A stretch of 64,000 nucleotides of DNA from Sorangium cellulosum. Its GTDB lineage: Bacteria > Myxococcota_A > Polyangia > Polyangiales > Polyangiaceae. The DNA lies in contig NZ_CP012670.1 of the NCBI RefSeq assembly GCF_004135735.1, positions 8,200,501-8,264,500 on the forward strand, given 5' to 3'. The position numbers and the translations under genes were made by a program. The notes beneath the pieces were generated by a model. The model did not search any database. It had not been told where the DNA came from and saw nothing but the letters and a program-made list of their open reading frames with translations. How positions within the stretch are numbered: position 1 is the first letter of the stretch; every line of letters begins with the position of its first letter. Positions 1 to 9,364 of the stretch are shown one piece after another.

Positions 1-1
1 C

Positions 2-478
2 GCCTTCCAGAAGGACGGGACCATCACCGCGGCGAACGCCTCGTCGATCAACGACGGGGCGAGCGCGCTCGTCCTGGCGAACGAGCGGGCCGTCAAGGAG
101 CACAAGCTCACGCCGCTCGCGCGCATCGTCGGCTACGGCGGCGCCGCGCAGGCGCCCGAGTGGTTCACGACGGCGCCGGCCGCGGCGATCGCGAACACGA
201 CGAAGAAGCTCGGCCTGACCACGGACCAGATCGATCTCTACGAGGTGAACGAGGCGTTCGCGGTCGTGGCGCTCGCCGTGAACAAGCTCGCGGGGCTCGA
301 CGCGCAGAAGGTCAACGTGCGCGGCGGCGCGGTCGCGCTCGGCCACCCGATCGGCGCGAGCGGCGCCCGCATCCTGACGACGCTGCTCCACGCCATGAAG
401 GACCAGGGCGCGAAGCGCGGCCTCGCCACGCTCTGCATCGGCGGCGGCGAGGCGCTGGCGCTCGTCGTCGAGCGGTGA
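2..478 (+). CDS. Acetyl-CoA acetyltransferase (thiolase), C-terminal part
   Basis: The 5' end lies outside the window; about 158 codons are visible. Thiolases condense two acetyl-CoA or cleave 3-ketoacyl-CoA. The visible part carries family signatures in order: NASSINDGASALVL, the VNEAFA segment, the GGAVALGHPIGASGAR block with the active-site His, and the C-terminal LCIGGGEALA block with the second catalytic Cys. The protein stops at the usual distance after the Cys block, so the C-terminus is complete. The stop overlaps the GTG start of the next gene, which suggests an operon in which a hydrolase follows the thiolase. Whether it is biosynthetic (AtoB/PhaA) or degradative (FadA) cannot be told from this fragment. 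Confidence 0.93.
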   Translation, partial: AFQKDGTITAANASSINDGASALVLANERAVKEHKLTPLARIVGYGGAAQAPEWFTTAPAAAIANTTKKLGLTTDQIDLYEVNEAFAVVALAVNKLAGLDAQKVNVRGGAVALGHPIGASGARILTTLLHAMKDQGAKRGLATLCIGGGEALALVVER

Positions 479-1362
479 TCCGGCCGCGGGCCGTCGCGCG
501 CGGCGCGCGCTTCGTGGAGGCGTTCGCCGCGCGCACGCCGACCTTGCCGCCGGCGACGCACACGAACAGCTACGCGCTCGGCGGCCGCGAGGTGCTGCTC
601 GTCGAGCCGGCGACCCCGTACGAGGACGAGCGCCGCGCGTGGCTCGCGTGGGCGCGGGGCCTCGCCTCGCAGGGGCGGACCGTGGTCGCGATCGCGCTGA
701 CCCACCACCACCCGGATCACGTGGGCGGCGCGCGCTTCTTCGCGGCCGAGCTCGGCGTGCCGGTCTGGGCCCACGCCGAGGCGGCGCCGCGCCTCTCGGA
801 CGTGCCGATCGCGCGCCGGCTGGCCGACGGGGACGTCGTGCGGCTCGACGGGCCGGAGCCGATGGCGGTGCGGGTGCTGCACACGCCGGGGCACGCGCCG
901 GACCACCTCTGCTTCTTCGACGAGGCAGGGGGCACGCTCATCGCCGGCGACATGGTGGCCGGCGTGGGGACCATCCTCATCGACCCCCGGGAAGGGGACA
1001 TGGCGGTGTATCTGGCGCAGCTCGAGCGGCTCGCGGCGCTGGGGGCGCGGGTCGCGCTGCCGGCGCACGGCGAGCCGATCGACGCGCCCGAGGCGCTGTT
1101 CCGGCGCTACGTCGCGCACCGGCTGGGGAGAGAGCGGCAGGTGCTCGCGGCGCTCGGAGCAGCGGCCGGCGCGGCCGGCGCGACGGGGGCGACGGGGGCG
1201 ACCCTCGAGGAGCTCCTGCCGGTCGCGTACGCGGACACGCCGCGCCTGCTCTGGCCGCTCGCGCGGCTGAGCCTCGAGGCGCACCTCCTCAAGCTGGCGC
1301 GCGAGGGTCGGGCCGAGCAGCGCGAGGGCCGGTGGCGGCAGGCGGCGGAGGGCGGGGCGTGA
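475..1362 (+). CDS. Metallo-beta-lactamase-fold hydrolase, LACTB2-like
   Basis: About 295 residues. The GTG start overlaps the thiolase stop (GTGA), so translation is probably coupled. The metal site is clear: THHHPDHVGG (the HxHxDH motif), then HTPGHAPDH, an Asp in AGDMV and a final His in PAHGEP. The C-terminal 90 residues lack these ligands and look like the small helical or winged-helix cap of LACTB2-type enzymes, which hydrolyse thioesters or cut single-stranded RNA. A Gly-Ala-Thr run (GATGATGAT) sits between the two parts. Next to a thiolase, thioester hydrolysis is the simpler guess, but the substrate is not shown by the sequence. Confidence 0.85.
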   Translation: MIRPRAVARGARFVEAFAARTPTLPPATHTNSYALGGREVLLVEPATPYEDERRAWLAWARGLASQGRTVVAIALTHHHPDHVGGARFFAAELGVPVWAHAEAAPRLSDVPIARRLADGDVVRLDGPEPMAVRVLHTPGHAPDHLCFFDEAGGTLIAGDMVAGVGTILIDPREGDMAVYLAQLERLAALGARVALPAHGEPIDAPEALFRRYVAHRLGRERQVLAALGAAAGAAGATGATGATLEELLPVAYADTPRLLWPLARLSLEAHLLKLAREGRAEQREGRWRQAAEGGA

Positions 1363-1546
1363 CGCCTGACGGAGGGCGGCGCGGTCAGGCGAGCCGGCGC
1401 ACGTGCGGTGACGAGGAGGGCAACGCAGGAATCCAGCGGAGGTGTCCAGCGACCGAGCGGCGGCGTCCAGGAACCGATCCGCCAAGACCCATCGCTGCTG
1501 CGGGAGGTCGGGCCGAGAGGCGAACCGCCATGACGCCAAGACGGGC

Positions 1547-2392
1547 TCACTCCAGCGCGGTGGTCACGACATTCCGCGTCCTGCCCGAGTCCGGATCATC
1601 GCAGTCCTTGTAATACTGCCCCGGCGGATGGAGCCCGCCGCAGAGGTCCTGGCAGCTGCCGACGATCTCGATCATCCCGCAGTCCTCGATGCCTCCCGCC
1701 CCGTCGAGCTGACCGGCGGCGCAATCGCGCTGCGCCGAGCGCGCGACCGGGACGCTCGGCTCGTGATAGCAGGCGCGCAGGCACGGCGTCTCCGCGAAGA
1801 GGTTCCCCCAGAAGGCCCCTTCGACATGCGCGTACGCATCGAGCTCGTCCTCCGCGACGTCGTGACGCAGCGGCTTCTCGTGGGAACGCATCGAGATGAC
1901 GACCGACACACCATAACGGTTCGTCCTGGCCGCCAGACAGGCAGAGACCATCTGTTTGCCGACCGCGTCGAGCGCGCCCTCGCCCCACGCCGCGGCGAGG
2001 CCGAGCTGTCCTGGATAGACCTCTTCATGCGTCGTGCCCGCGCCGTCCGTCCAGGAGAAGCTGAACGACTGGGTCCCGGTGAGCGCGCAGCTCACCGTGT
2101 ATCTCACGAGCGTCCGGAAGAGATCACCCCCCTCGCCCGGATCCTGGAGCGCGCTGGTCGCCTCCGATTCCAGCGCGTTGAAGCTCAGCGCGTTGAAGCT
2201 CAGCGCATTGAAGCTCAGCGCGTTGAAGCTCAGCGCGTTGAAGCTCAGCGCGTTCATGCTCACGAGCGCGCCGGCGCCCGAGCCGAGGTCCTCGGCTCCC
2301 ACGTCGGCGTCGATCTCGAGCTCGGTCGCCATGCAGCCGGTCGCGGTCATGAGAAGGATGCCTAGGCATCCGAGCACATCCATGGTTTTCAC
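1547..2392 (-). CDS. Predicted lipoprotein with NALSF pentapeptide repeats
   Basis: About 281 residues. I chose a GTG start that gives the short basic N-terminus VKT and has GAGG about 9 nt upstream; an ATG three codons later is possible. A hydrophobic stretch ends in TATGC, a plausible lipobox, so the protein is probably lipid-anchored. Near residue 55 it has six near-identical NALSF pentapeptides, then a roughly 200-residue domain with several Cys and conserved-looking Trp and Tyr residues. I do not recognise that domain. Repeats of the NALxx type are known from myxobacterial secreted proteins of unknown function. It lies downstream of the kinase gene on the same strand with a 170-bp gap, so it probably has its own promoter. 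Confidence 0.75.
   Translation of the reverse strand: MKTMDVLGCLGILLMTATGCMATELEIDADVGAEDLGSGAGALVSMNALSFNALSFNALSFNALSFNALSFNALESEATSALQDPGEGGDLFRTLVRYTVSCALTGTQSFSFSWTDGAGTTHEEVYPGQLGLAAAWGEGALDAVGKQMVSACLAARTNRYGVSVVISMRSHEKPLRHDVAEDELDAYAHVEGAFWGNLFAETPCLRACYHEPSVPVARSAQRDCAAGQLDGAGGIEDCGMIEIVGSCQDLCGGLHPPGQYYKDCDDPDSGRTRNVVTTALE
2171..2260. repeat. Six tandem 15-bp units encoding NALSF
   Basis: Six head-to-tail copies of a 15-bp unit (cagcgcgttgaagct on the plus strand). One single-base variant occurs in copy three, and a diverged last copy ends in catgct. The length is a multiple of three, so the lipoprotein gene stays in frame. Near-identity of copies at the DNA level suggests recent expansion by slippage. 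Confidence 0.95.
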
Positions 2393-2562
2393 GTGATGAG
2401 ACCTCGGTCGCGGGCCAAGGGGAGCCCCCGCTCCCCGATCGCAGCACGCCCTCCGGCGCGTCGCCTTCGGCGACGACAGCCGGGAACTCCCCACGTCGAC
2501 GAGCAGAGTACGGCGGACGCCCGCCGATGTCAGCCATTTAAATTGGCATGTCCCGCGTGGAT

Positions 2563-5500
2563 TCAGCCGTGATCAACCTGACACGCTGCACCGACCCACT
2601 GCTCCGCGAGCGATAGCGTGCGGGCATTGTCAGGAACGAGACATAAAAAGCGCCATCGCCAGGCGGGGTCGCGGACGCTCGCCGCCCGCGCGAGCAGCCG
2701 GTCGCGCGCCGCGGCGATGGCGGCGGCGGCCCTCTCCGGATCGCCGCTCGCCGCGAGCGCCTCGGCGTGGACCAGCCGGATCATCGACTCGCCCTCCTCG
2801 AGCCCGCCGAGCGACTCGAGCGCGCCGAGGGCCTCGCCCGCCGCCGCGAGCGCCTCGCCGGCGCGCCCCAGCCCGAGCAGCGCCCGGGCCCGGATCGCGG
2901 CGGCGGCCACGCGCAGCGGCGACGCGCTCTCCAGCGCCTCGGCGAGGCGCGCCTCGCGCTCCGCCGCCGCGAAGTCGCCGGCGAGCAGCGCGATCTTCGC
3001 GAGGTACGAGCGCGACACCACCTCGGCGCGCGGGTCGCCGAGCCGCTGGCTCGAGGCGAGCGCGGCCTCCTCGACGGCCCGCGCCTCCGCGAGCTTGCCG
3101 CGGTAGGCGAGGACCTGCCCCAGGCTGGCCTGCGCCGCCGCCGCGACCTCGTGGAGCCCCATCCTGTCCGCGGTCTCCAGCGCCGACCGGAGCGCCGCCT
3201 CGGCGCCGCCGAAGTCGCCGAGCTCCCCGTAGCCGTAGCCGAGGTTCGCGCGGGTGATGCAGGCGTTGCGCCGGTCGCCGACCTGCTCGAACGCCGCGAG
3301 CGCGGCCTCCAGGCCGGTGACGCAGGCGCCGGGATCGCCGCCGCTCATGGCCCGGAACGCGCGCGCCTGGTGCAGGCCCGCGACCACCTCGGCCGAGGCC
3401 GACGGCCCGTCCCCGAGGGCGCGCTCCACCGCCGCCATCAGCGCGTCGACCACGGCGGGGCGGCCGGCGAACGCCAGCGTCGCGGCGCCGGCGCAGAGGC
3501 ACGTGCTCCTCGCGCTCTCCGCGCCGGCGAGCGCGGGCGCGGCGAGCGCCGCGGCCATCCACCGCTCCACGCGATCGAAGCCGCCCTGCTTGCTCGCCGC
3601 GGCGACCACCTGGAAGATCGCCGCGAACCACGGCGCCGAGCCGGGCGCGAGGTGCTCCACCGCCTCGGTGCCCCGCTGCTCGGCGAGCGCGAGGTCGCCC
3701 CGCCACACGTGGGCCTCGGCCTGCGCCAGCCGGAGCGCCCCCATCACCGCGGGCTCCGGCGCGCACGCGAGCCCGCGCTCCGCCCGCGCGATCGCGGCGC
3801 CGAGGTCGTTGCCCTCCAACGCGTGCTGCGCGGCGCGCAGGTACGCCGCCGCGGCCCGCGCGGGCACCGCGCCGCGCTCGAAGTGCTCGGCGAGCGCCAT
3901 CGCGTCGGGCTCGCCCGCGCCCTCGAGCCACGCGCCCGCCAGCGCGTGGCCCAGCCGCCGATCGGCCTCCGTCAGCATGCCGTACGCCGCCTCGCGCACC
4001 AGCGCGTGCCGGAAGCGGTACTCGACCTCCCCCCGCAGCCGCCCGGGGCCCCGCCGGTGGACGATCTCGCGCCGCTCCAGCTCCGAGAGCCACCGCGTCG
4101 CCTCGGCGCCCCCGAGCAGCGCGCTCACCCCGCTCGGCCAGAACGCCTGCCCGAACACGCTCGCCGCCCGCAGCACGCGCCGCGCCTCGGCGTCCAGCGC
4201 CTCGATGCGCGCCTGCACCATCGCCAGCACCGTCTCCGGCAGGTCCGCGCCGTGGCCGGCCGCGACCGCCCGCGCCTGCTCCTCGAGGTAGAACGGGTTG
4301 CCGTCGGCCCGCTGCACCAGCGTCGCGACGAGCTCCCCGCTCACCTCCTCGCCCAGCGCCGCGCGCACCAGCCGCTCGCTCGCCCGGCGCGTCAGGGGCG
4401 GCAGCGCGAGCTGGTTGCCGAAGGCGCCCTGCGACAGCCCCGGGAAGAGCTCGTGCACCTCGGGGCGGCCCAGCCCGAGCACCAGGAGCGGCAGATCCTT
4501 GAGGCGCCTTAGCGCCGCCTCCACCATCGTCAACGTCGGCAGGTCGCCCCACTGCAGGTCCTCGAGGATGAGCAGCACCGGCTGCTTCGCGCACTCGGCC
4601 CGGATGAGCTCCTCCCACGACAGGCGGAGCTGATCGCCCATCAGCAGCCGGTTGCGCCGCGCCGCGCCGACCTGGACGTCGCCGTCCGGGAACGGCGCCC
4701 CCACGAGCTCGCCCAGGAACGCGCTGACGCGCGCGACGTCGAGCTCGGGGTGGCGCTCGACCCGCGCCCGCACCTTGCGCCGCCGCTCCTCGATCGGCTC
4801 GCCGCCCACGATGCCCATCGCCCGCCGCAGCGCGCGCGAGAGCAGCCCGAACGCCGAGCCCGAGCTCATCGGGTCGCCCTGGCCCATCCAGACCTCGACG
4901 CGGGGGCCTCCGCGCGCCGGCAGCCCCGCGAGGAGCTCCTGCCGCAGCCGCGACTTGCCCATCCCCGCCGCCGCCACCACGAGCAGCGCGCCCGAGGTCG
5001 ACTCCTCGATGCACCGGTCGAGCTCCGCGCGCAGCACCGACAGCTCCCGCTCGCGCCCGACGCACGCCACCTGCTTGCCGAGCAGCGCCGGCGCCGTCAC
5101 GCCCCCGAGATCGTCCAGCGCCCCGTGCACGAAGCGCGCGCCGCCCTCGCAGCTCGTCTCGAAGCGGCCGCCGAGCAGCCCCGCCGTCAGGTCGTCGATC
5201 CGGACCGCGGCCGGAGGCGCCGGCTCGCCGCGCGGCGGGAGGAGCTGCACCGCCCGGTCGATGAGCTCGCCCATCGGCACCCTCGCCGACAGCTCGGCCC
5301 GCCCGGTGACCAGCGAGACCGGCGCGCCGCCGAGCAGCGCCTGGAGCGACAGCGCGCAGCGGGCCGCCTGCGCCGCCAGGTCCGTGGCCGCCTCGGCGCT
5401 CGTCAGCACGAGCAGCGGCGACCTCGCGTCGATGAGCTCCATCTGCCCCTGGTAGCGCGCCGCGAGCGCGCGCAGCGCCTCCGCCCGGCCGAGCGCGCGC

Positions 5501-6468
5501 TCCTGCTCCTCCTCCTGCGAGCGCGTCTCGTCGTCGGGCCCCGTGCTCTCGTGCGCGAGCACGAGGCAGGTGACGCGCCGCTCGCTGCTCGTGAGCTCCA
5601 GGACGCGCGCCGGCGCGGCGGGCTCCCCGCCGGCCGACCCCTCCGCGGCGCGGAGGTCGAGCGCGCGCAGCGCCTCGGCCACCTCCGCGCCGTCGCGGGG
5701 CCGCGCGCCCGGCTGCTTCGCGAGCATCCTGGCGACGAGCGCGTCGAGCGCCGCCGGCAGCTCGGGGCGGAGCTCGCGGAGGCGGGGCGGCTCGTCGAGG
5801 AGCACCTTGACCAGCACCGCGAGCGCCCCGGCGCCCTGGAACGCGGCGCGCCCGGTGAGGCACTTGAACAGCACGCAGCCGAGCGCGAAGACGTCCGCCC
5901 GGGCGTCGACGCTCCGCTCGCCGCGCGCCTGCTCGGGCGCCATGAACTCGGGGGTCCCGAGCACGGTGCCCGGCATCGTGAGCCGTTGATCGATCCGGAA
6001 CCGCGCGATCCCGAAATCGAGCACCATCACCCGATCGAGCCGCCCCTCGACGAGCAGCAGGTTGCCGGGCTTGAGATCGCGGTGCACGACCCCCCGGCGG
6101 TGCAGGGCGCCGAGCGTCTCCGCGACCCTCGCGACGACCTCGACGCCCTCGACCGGCGTGAGGCCCCTCCGCGTGATGCGCTCGGCGAGCGTCTCGCCAG
6201 AGACCCACTCCATGACCAGGTAAGGCTTGCCGCCCGCCGTGATGCCGTGAGCGAGGTACCGCACCACGCCGGGGATGCGCAGCGCGGCGAGCGCCTCTAC
6301 CTCGCACGAGAAGCGGCCGAGCTCGCTCTTTCCGGAGCGGCGGAGCACCTTGAGCGCCACCGGCTCGCCGGTGTGCCGATCGCGCGCGCGGTAGACGTGC
6401 CCCATCCCGCCCGAGCCCGCGAGGCACTCGACTTCGAACCGCCGGTCGACGATCTCCCCCGCACGCAT
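2563..6468 (-). CDS. Ser/Thr protein kinase with cyclase-like, AAA and TPR-like regions
   Basis: About 1,301 residues from the ATG at 6468. Residues 11-270 are a Hanks-type kinase: GSGGMG loop, Lys40, HRD at 129-131, DFG at 151-153, then GTPEFMAPEQ. Residues 300-465 resemble a class III nucleotide cyclase fold (ERRVTCLVL, then ARCALSLQALL and PMGELIDRAVQLL) but without visible catalytic Asp residues, so it is probably a sensor remnant. A large AAA/NTPase region follows: Walker A-like AAAGMGKSRL near 510 and Walker B LLILEDLQWGD. The last 500 residues are Ala-rich helical repeats like TPRs. This order is common in myxobacterial signalling kinases of the PknK/adenylate-cyclase-like group. An upstream in-frame GTG at 6630 would add 54 residues, but the kinase fold begins right after 6468, which favours that start. 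Confidence 0.88.
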   Translation of the reverse strand: MRAGEIVDRRFEVECLAGSGGMGHVYRARDRHTGEPVALKVLRRSGKSELGRFSCEVEALAALRIPGVVRYLAHGITAGGKPYLVMEWVSGETLAERITRRGLTPVEGVEVVARVAETLGALHRRGVVHRDLKPGNLLLVEGRLDRVMVLDFGIARFRIDQRLTMPGTVLGTPEFMAPEQARGERSVDARADVFALGCVLFKCLTGRAAFQGAGALAVLVKVLLDEPPRLRELRPELPAALDALVARMLAKQPGARPRDGAEVAEALRALDLRAAEGSAGGEPAAPARVLELTSSERRVTCLVLAHESTGPDDETRSQEEEQERALGRAEALRALAARYQGQMELIDARSPLLVLTSAEAATDLAAQAARCALSLQALLGGAPVSLVTGRAELSARVPMGELIDRAVQLLPPRGEPAPPAAVRIDDLTAGLLGGRFETSCEGGARFVHGALDDLGGVTAPALLGKQVACVGRERELSVLRAELDRCIEESTSGALLVVAAAGMGKSRLRQELLAGLPARGGPRVEVWMGQGDPMSSGSAFGLLSRALRRAMGIVGGEPIEERRRKVRARVERHPELDVARVSAFLGELVGAPFPDGDVQVGAARRNRLLMGDQLRLSWEELIRAECAKQPVLLILEDLQWGDLPTLTMVEAALRRLKDLPLLVLGLGRPEVHELFPGLSQGAFGNQLALPPLTRRASERLVRAALGEEVSGELVATLVQRADGNPFYLEEQARAVAAGHGADLPETVLAMVQARIEALDAEARRVLRAASVFGQAFWPSGVSALLGGAEATRWLSELERREIVHRRGPGRLRGEVEYRFRHALVREAAYGMLTEADRRLGHALAGAWLEGAGEPDAMALAEHFERGAVPARAAAAYLRAAQHALEGNDLGAAIARAERGLACAPEPAVMGALRLAQAEAHVWRGDLALAEQRGTEAVEHLAPGSAPWFAAIFQVVAAASKQGGFDRVERWMAAALAAPALAGAESARSTCLCAGAATLAFAGRPAVVDALMAAVERALGDGPSASAEVVAGLHQARAFRAMSGGDPGACVTGLEAALAAFEQVGDRRNACITRANLGYGYGELGDFGGAEAALRSALETADRMGLHEVAAAAQASLGQVLAYRGKLAEARAVEEAALASSQRLGDPRAEVVSRSYLAKIALLAGDFAAAEREARLAEALESASPLRVAAAAIRARALLGLGRAGEALAAAGEALGALESLGGLEEGESMIRLVHAEALAASGDPERAAAAIAAARDRLLARAASVRDPAWRWRFLCLVPDNARTLSLAEQWVGAACQVDHG

Positions 6469-6610
6469 GAACCGCCGTGGATCCAGCGATATCACGCGTC
6501 CGGGCCGTCCGGCACAGGCCCGCTTGTTTTCCGCGCGGGGCGCCGTGCGCGCACGGCCGACAACCATGTTCAGCGCGCCCGCCCGGTACGGAGCGCCCTC
6601 GACGCTCACA

Positions 6611-6783
6611 GTCAGCCTCATCACGTTCACCCCATCACGACATCACCGTTGATGCGTCCCCTGTGTTCGCGTCAGCCTCATTACGTTCACCCCATCACGA
6701 CATCACCGTTGATGCGTCCCCTGTGTTCGCGTCAGCCTCATTACGTTCACCCCATCACGACATCACCGTTGATGCGTCCCCTG
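6611..6783. repeat. Three tandem 60-bp repeats in a divergent promoter region
   Basis: Units are at 6611-6670, 6671-6730 and 6731-6783. They are identical apart from one base in the first unit and divergence at the end of the third. Each unit contains a short inverted repeat, CATCA-N4-TGATG (first copy 6641-6654). The array lies between the kinase (leftward) and mrpA (rightward). It could hold regulator sites for either gene. The rest of the gap to 7018 shows no gene that I can support. Confidence 0.95.
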
Positions 6784-7018
6784 GGATCGCGATTCCGGCG
6801 CTGCGGGATCGAGCGCTCCGCGCGATCCGCCGCCACAGGTCCTCTTCCCGCGCGGCGCGCGTTCAGGACGGGCGATCCGCGCGGGCGGCACGCTTCTTCC
6901 AGGAGGTCCAGCGGAGAGGGCCCCACGAAGCCCTCCGAGGGCTCCGGGCGGCGCCAGGCGCCCCGCGCTCGGGCCAGTTGTTCCCACCCTTGCCCTGCGA
7001 GGACGTGATTCCGGACAC

Positions 7019-9364
7019 ATGATGGGAGTTCTCTCGATTCGCGTGCTGCCCTGGATCCCGCTCTTGCCGCTCGCGCTCGCCGCGGCTGTGCTCCCGCTGC
7101 CCGCGCGGTGGGCGGGGCGGGTCGCGCTGCTCGCCCCGGCGTCCGTCCTCTTCCTCGGGCTGCCGCTCTGGCCCGCGGCCGCGGCCGGCGGCTCGGCGCG
7201 CCTGTCCATGCCGTGGCTCCCCGCGCTCGGGATCAACGCGGATCTGCGCCTCGATCACCTCGGCGCCTTCTTCGTGCTGCTGATCGGCGGGATCGGGCTC
7301 GCCGTCGCGCAGTACGCGCGGCACTACCTGAAGGACAGGGGCAGCGGCCGCTTCTGGGCGGCGATGCTCGCGTTCATGGGGTCGATGCTCGGCCTCGTCC
7401 TCTCGGACTCGCTCGTGCTCCTCTTCGTCTTCTGGGAGCTCACGACGGTCACCTCCGCGCTCCTCATCGGCATGGATTTCGAGCAGGCCGGGGCGCGGCG
7501 CGGCGCGGTGCAGGCGCTGCTGGTCACCAGCGGCGGCGGGCTCGCGCTGCTCGCCGGCGCGATCCTGCTCGGGCAGCTCGCGGGGACGACCACCCTGTCC
7601 GCGCTCGAGCCCCGCGGCGCCGAGCTCGTCCGGGATCCGGCGCACGCGCTGCCCCTCGCGCTCCTCCTGGTCGGGGCGTTCACGAAGTCGGCGCAGTTCC
7701 CCTTCCATTTCTGGCTCCCCGGGGCGATGGCCGCCCCGGCGCCCGTGAGCGCCTACCTGCACTCGGCGACCCTGGTCCAGGGGGGCGTGCTCCTGCTGGC
7801 GCGCCTGTCCCCCATCTTCGGCGCCTCGCCGCTCTGGCTCCCCGCGCTGACCGCGGTCGGGCTCACCACCTTCGTCGTGGCCGGCCTCCAGGCCGCGCGC
7901 GCCTGGGATCTCAAGCAGCTCCTCGCCTACAGCACCGCCGCGTACCTCGGCCTGTTGACCGCGCTCTACGGCCTCCACGCGCGGACGGGCCCGCACGGGG
8001 AGCTCGTCGCGATCGCGAGCCACGCGCTCTACAAGTCCGCGCTGTTCCTGCTCGTCGGGTGGCTGGAGAAGGCGACCGGGACGCGCGACCTCGGCCTGCT
8101 CCGGCGCGAGCGCTGGTGCCGCGCCGAGCCGGTCGGCTGCGCGCTGATCGGCGTCGGCGCCCTCGCGCTCGCCGGGGCCCCGCTCGTCCTGAGCTTCCTC
8201 GCCAAGGAGATCTTCTACGAGGCCGTGCTCGCGGCCGGCCCGGGCCTCGCGGGCCCCCTGCGCGCCGCCGCGCTCGCCCTCGCGCTCGCGGGCAGCGCGC
8301 TCGCGGTGACCTACGCGCTCGCGCTGCTCGCCGGCGTCCTCGGGGGCGAGGCCGCGCCGCCCCGGGGCCGGGGCGCCCCGCGGCGCGCGATCTCGGGCTG
8401 GCTGCTCGTCACGCCGGCCCTCTTGCTCCTGCCGCAGGTCGTGGGCGGCGTCGCGCCCGGCCTCGTCAGCGCCGCGCTCGCGCCGCGCGCGGCGCGCCCG
8501 CCGGCGGGGGGCGTCGCGCTCTGGCACGAGGTCGACGCGCGGCTCGCGCTCGGCCTCGCGGGCTACGCGCTCGGCGCCGCCGGCCACCTCGCGTGGCGGC
8601 GGCGCGCGGCCCCGCCCGGGCCGCTCCCCGCCGAGGGCGGCGCGCGCGACCCGGTGGCCGCGCTCGTGGCGCGCGCGCTCGCCGGCGCGCGCTGGGTGAG
8701 CCGCGCCGTCCAGGCGGGCGGGCACCCGAGGTACGTCGCGGTGACGCTGCTCGTCGCGACGGCCGCCGCCTTCGTCCCGCTCGTCCACGGCGCGCGCGGC
8801 CTGGCGGCGGGCGGCGCCGCGGCGCTCTTGCCCTCGCCGCGGGTGTCCTGGCTCCCGGTCGCGATGATCGTGGCCGGCGCGCTCCTCACGCTGCGCGTCC
8901 GCCGGCGCGTGACCAAGGTGCTCATGATGGCGATCGCCGGCTACGGCACCGCCGTGCTCTACGTGCTCTTCCGCGCGCCGGACCTCGCGCTGACGCAGAT
9001 CCTCGTGGAGACCGCCTCGCTGCTCCTGCTCCTGCTCGCCTTCCGCCGCCTCCCCCCGCTCGGCGAGGACAGCCGCCCGCGGGCGCGCCGCCTCGCGCAC
9101 GCGGCCGTGGCGCTCGCGTCGGCCGCGGGCGCGTCGGCGCTCGCGTGGGCGGCCGGCGTCCACGCCGCCAGGGACCCGGCCGGCGCGGCGCAGGTGGCGC
9201 TGTCCTTGCCGGAGGCGGGCGGCAGGAACGTGGTGAACGTCATCCTCGTCGACTTCCGCGGCGCGGACACGCTGGGCGAGATCGCCGTGCTCGCGCTCGC
9301 GGCGCTCGGGGCGGTCGCGCTCCTCTGGGCGGGCCGGGGGGCGTCGCCCGGGGAGGCGCCGTGA
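7019..9364 (+). CDS. mrpA: Mrp-type Na+/H+ antiporter subunit A
   Basis: 781 residues, close to the roughly 800 usual for MrpA/MnhA. It is a membrane protein homologous to the NuoL family of complex I. The N-terminal half has the antiporter-type repeats, for example LVLLFVFWELTTVTSALLIG, FPFHFWLPGAMAAPAPVSAY and the SHALYKSALFLLVG block with its Lys. The C-terminal part has the MrpA-specific region (KVLMMAIAGYGTAVLYVLF, then APDLALTQILVE) and ends with NVVNVILVDFRGADTLGEI. The ATG at 7019 is preceded by a weak, distant GAGG. It is the first gene of a seven-gene operon; its stop overlaps the mrpB GTG. The complex exchanges cytoplasmic Na+ for H+, giving pH and salt tolerance. Confidence 0.96.
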   Translation: MMGVLSIRVLPWIPLLPLALAAAVLPLPARWAGRVALLAPASVLFLGLPLWPAAAAGGSARLSMPWLPALGINADLRLDHLGAFFVLLIGGIGLAVAQYARHYLKDRGSGRFWAAMLAFMGSMLGLVLSDSLVLLFVFWELTTVTSALLIGMDFEQAGARRGAVQALLVTSGGGLALLAGAILLGQLAGTTTLSALEPRGAELVRDPAHALPLALLLVGAFTKSAQFPFHFWLPGAMAAPAPVSAYLHSATLVQGGVLLLARLSPIFGASPLWLPALTAVGLTTFVVAGLQAARAWDLKQLLAYSTAAYLGLLTALYGLHARTGPHGELVAIASHALYKSALFLLVGWLEKATGTRDLGLLRRERWCRAEPVGCALIGVGALALAGAPLVLSFLAKEIFYEAVLAAGPGLAGPLRAAALALALAGSALAVTYALALLAGVLGGEAAPPRGRGAPRRAISGWLLVTPALLLLPQVVGGVAPGLVSAALAPRAARPPAGGVALWHEVDARLALGLAGYALGAAGHLAWRRRAAPPGPLPAEGGARDPVAALVARALAGARWVSRAVQAGGHPRYVAVTLLVATAAAFVPLVHGARGLAAGGAAALLPSPRVSWLPVAMIVAGALLTLRVRRRVTKVLMMAIAGYGTAVLYVLFRAPDLALTQILVETASLLLLLLAFRRLPPLGEDSRPRARRLAHAAVALASAAGASALAWAAGVHAARDPAGAAQVALSLPEAGGRNVVNVILVDFRGADTLGEIAVLALAALGAVALLWAGRGASPGEAP

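Noticed and set aside
1363-1546. Terminator between converging genes
   Set aside because: No GC-rich hairpin followed by a T run was convincing in this gap.
6863-9163. Minus-strand open frame opposite mrpA
   Set aside because: Highly charged, low-complexity product typical of the reverse of a GC-rich gene; mrpA is certain.
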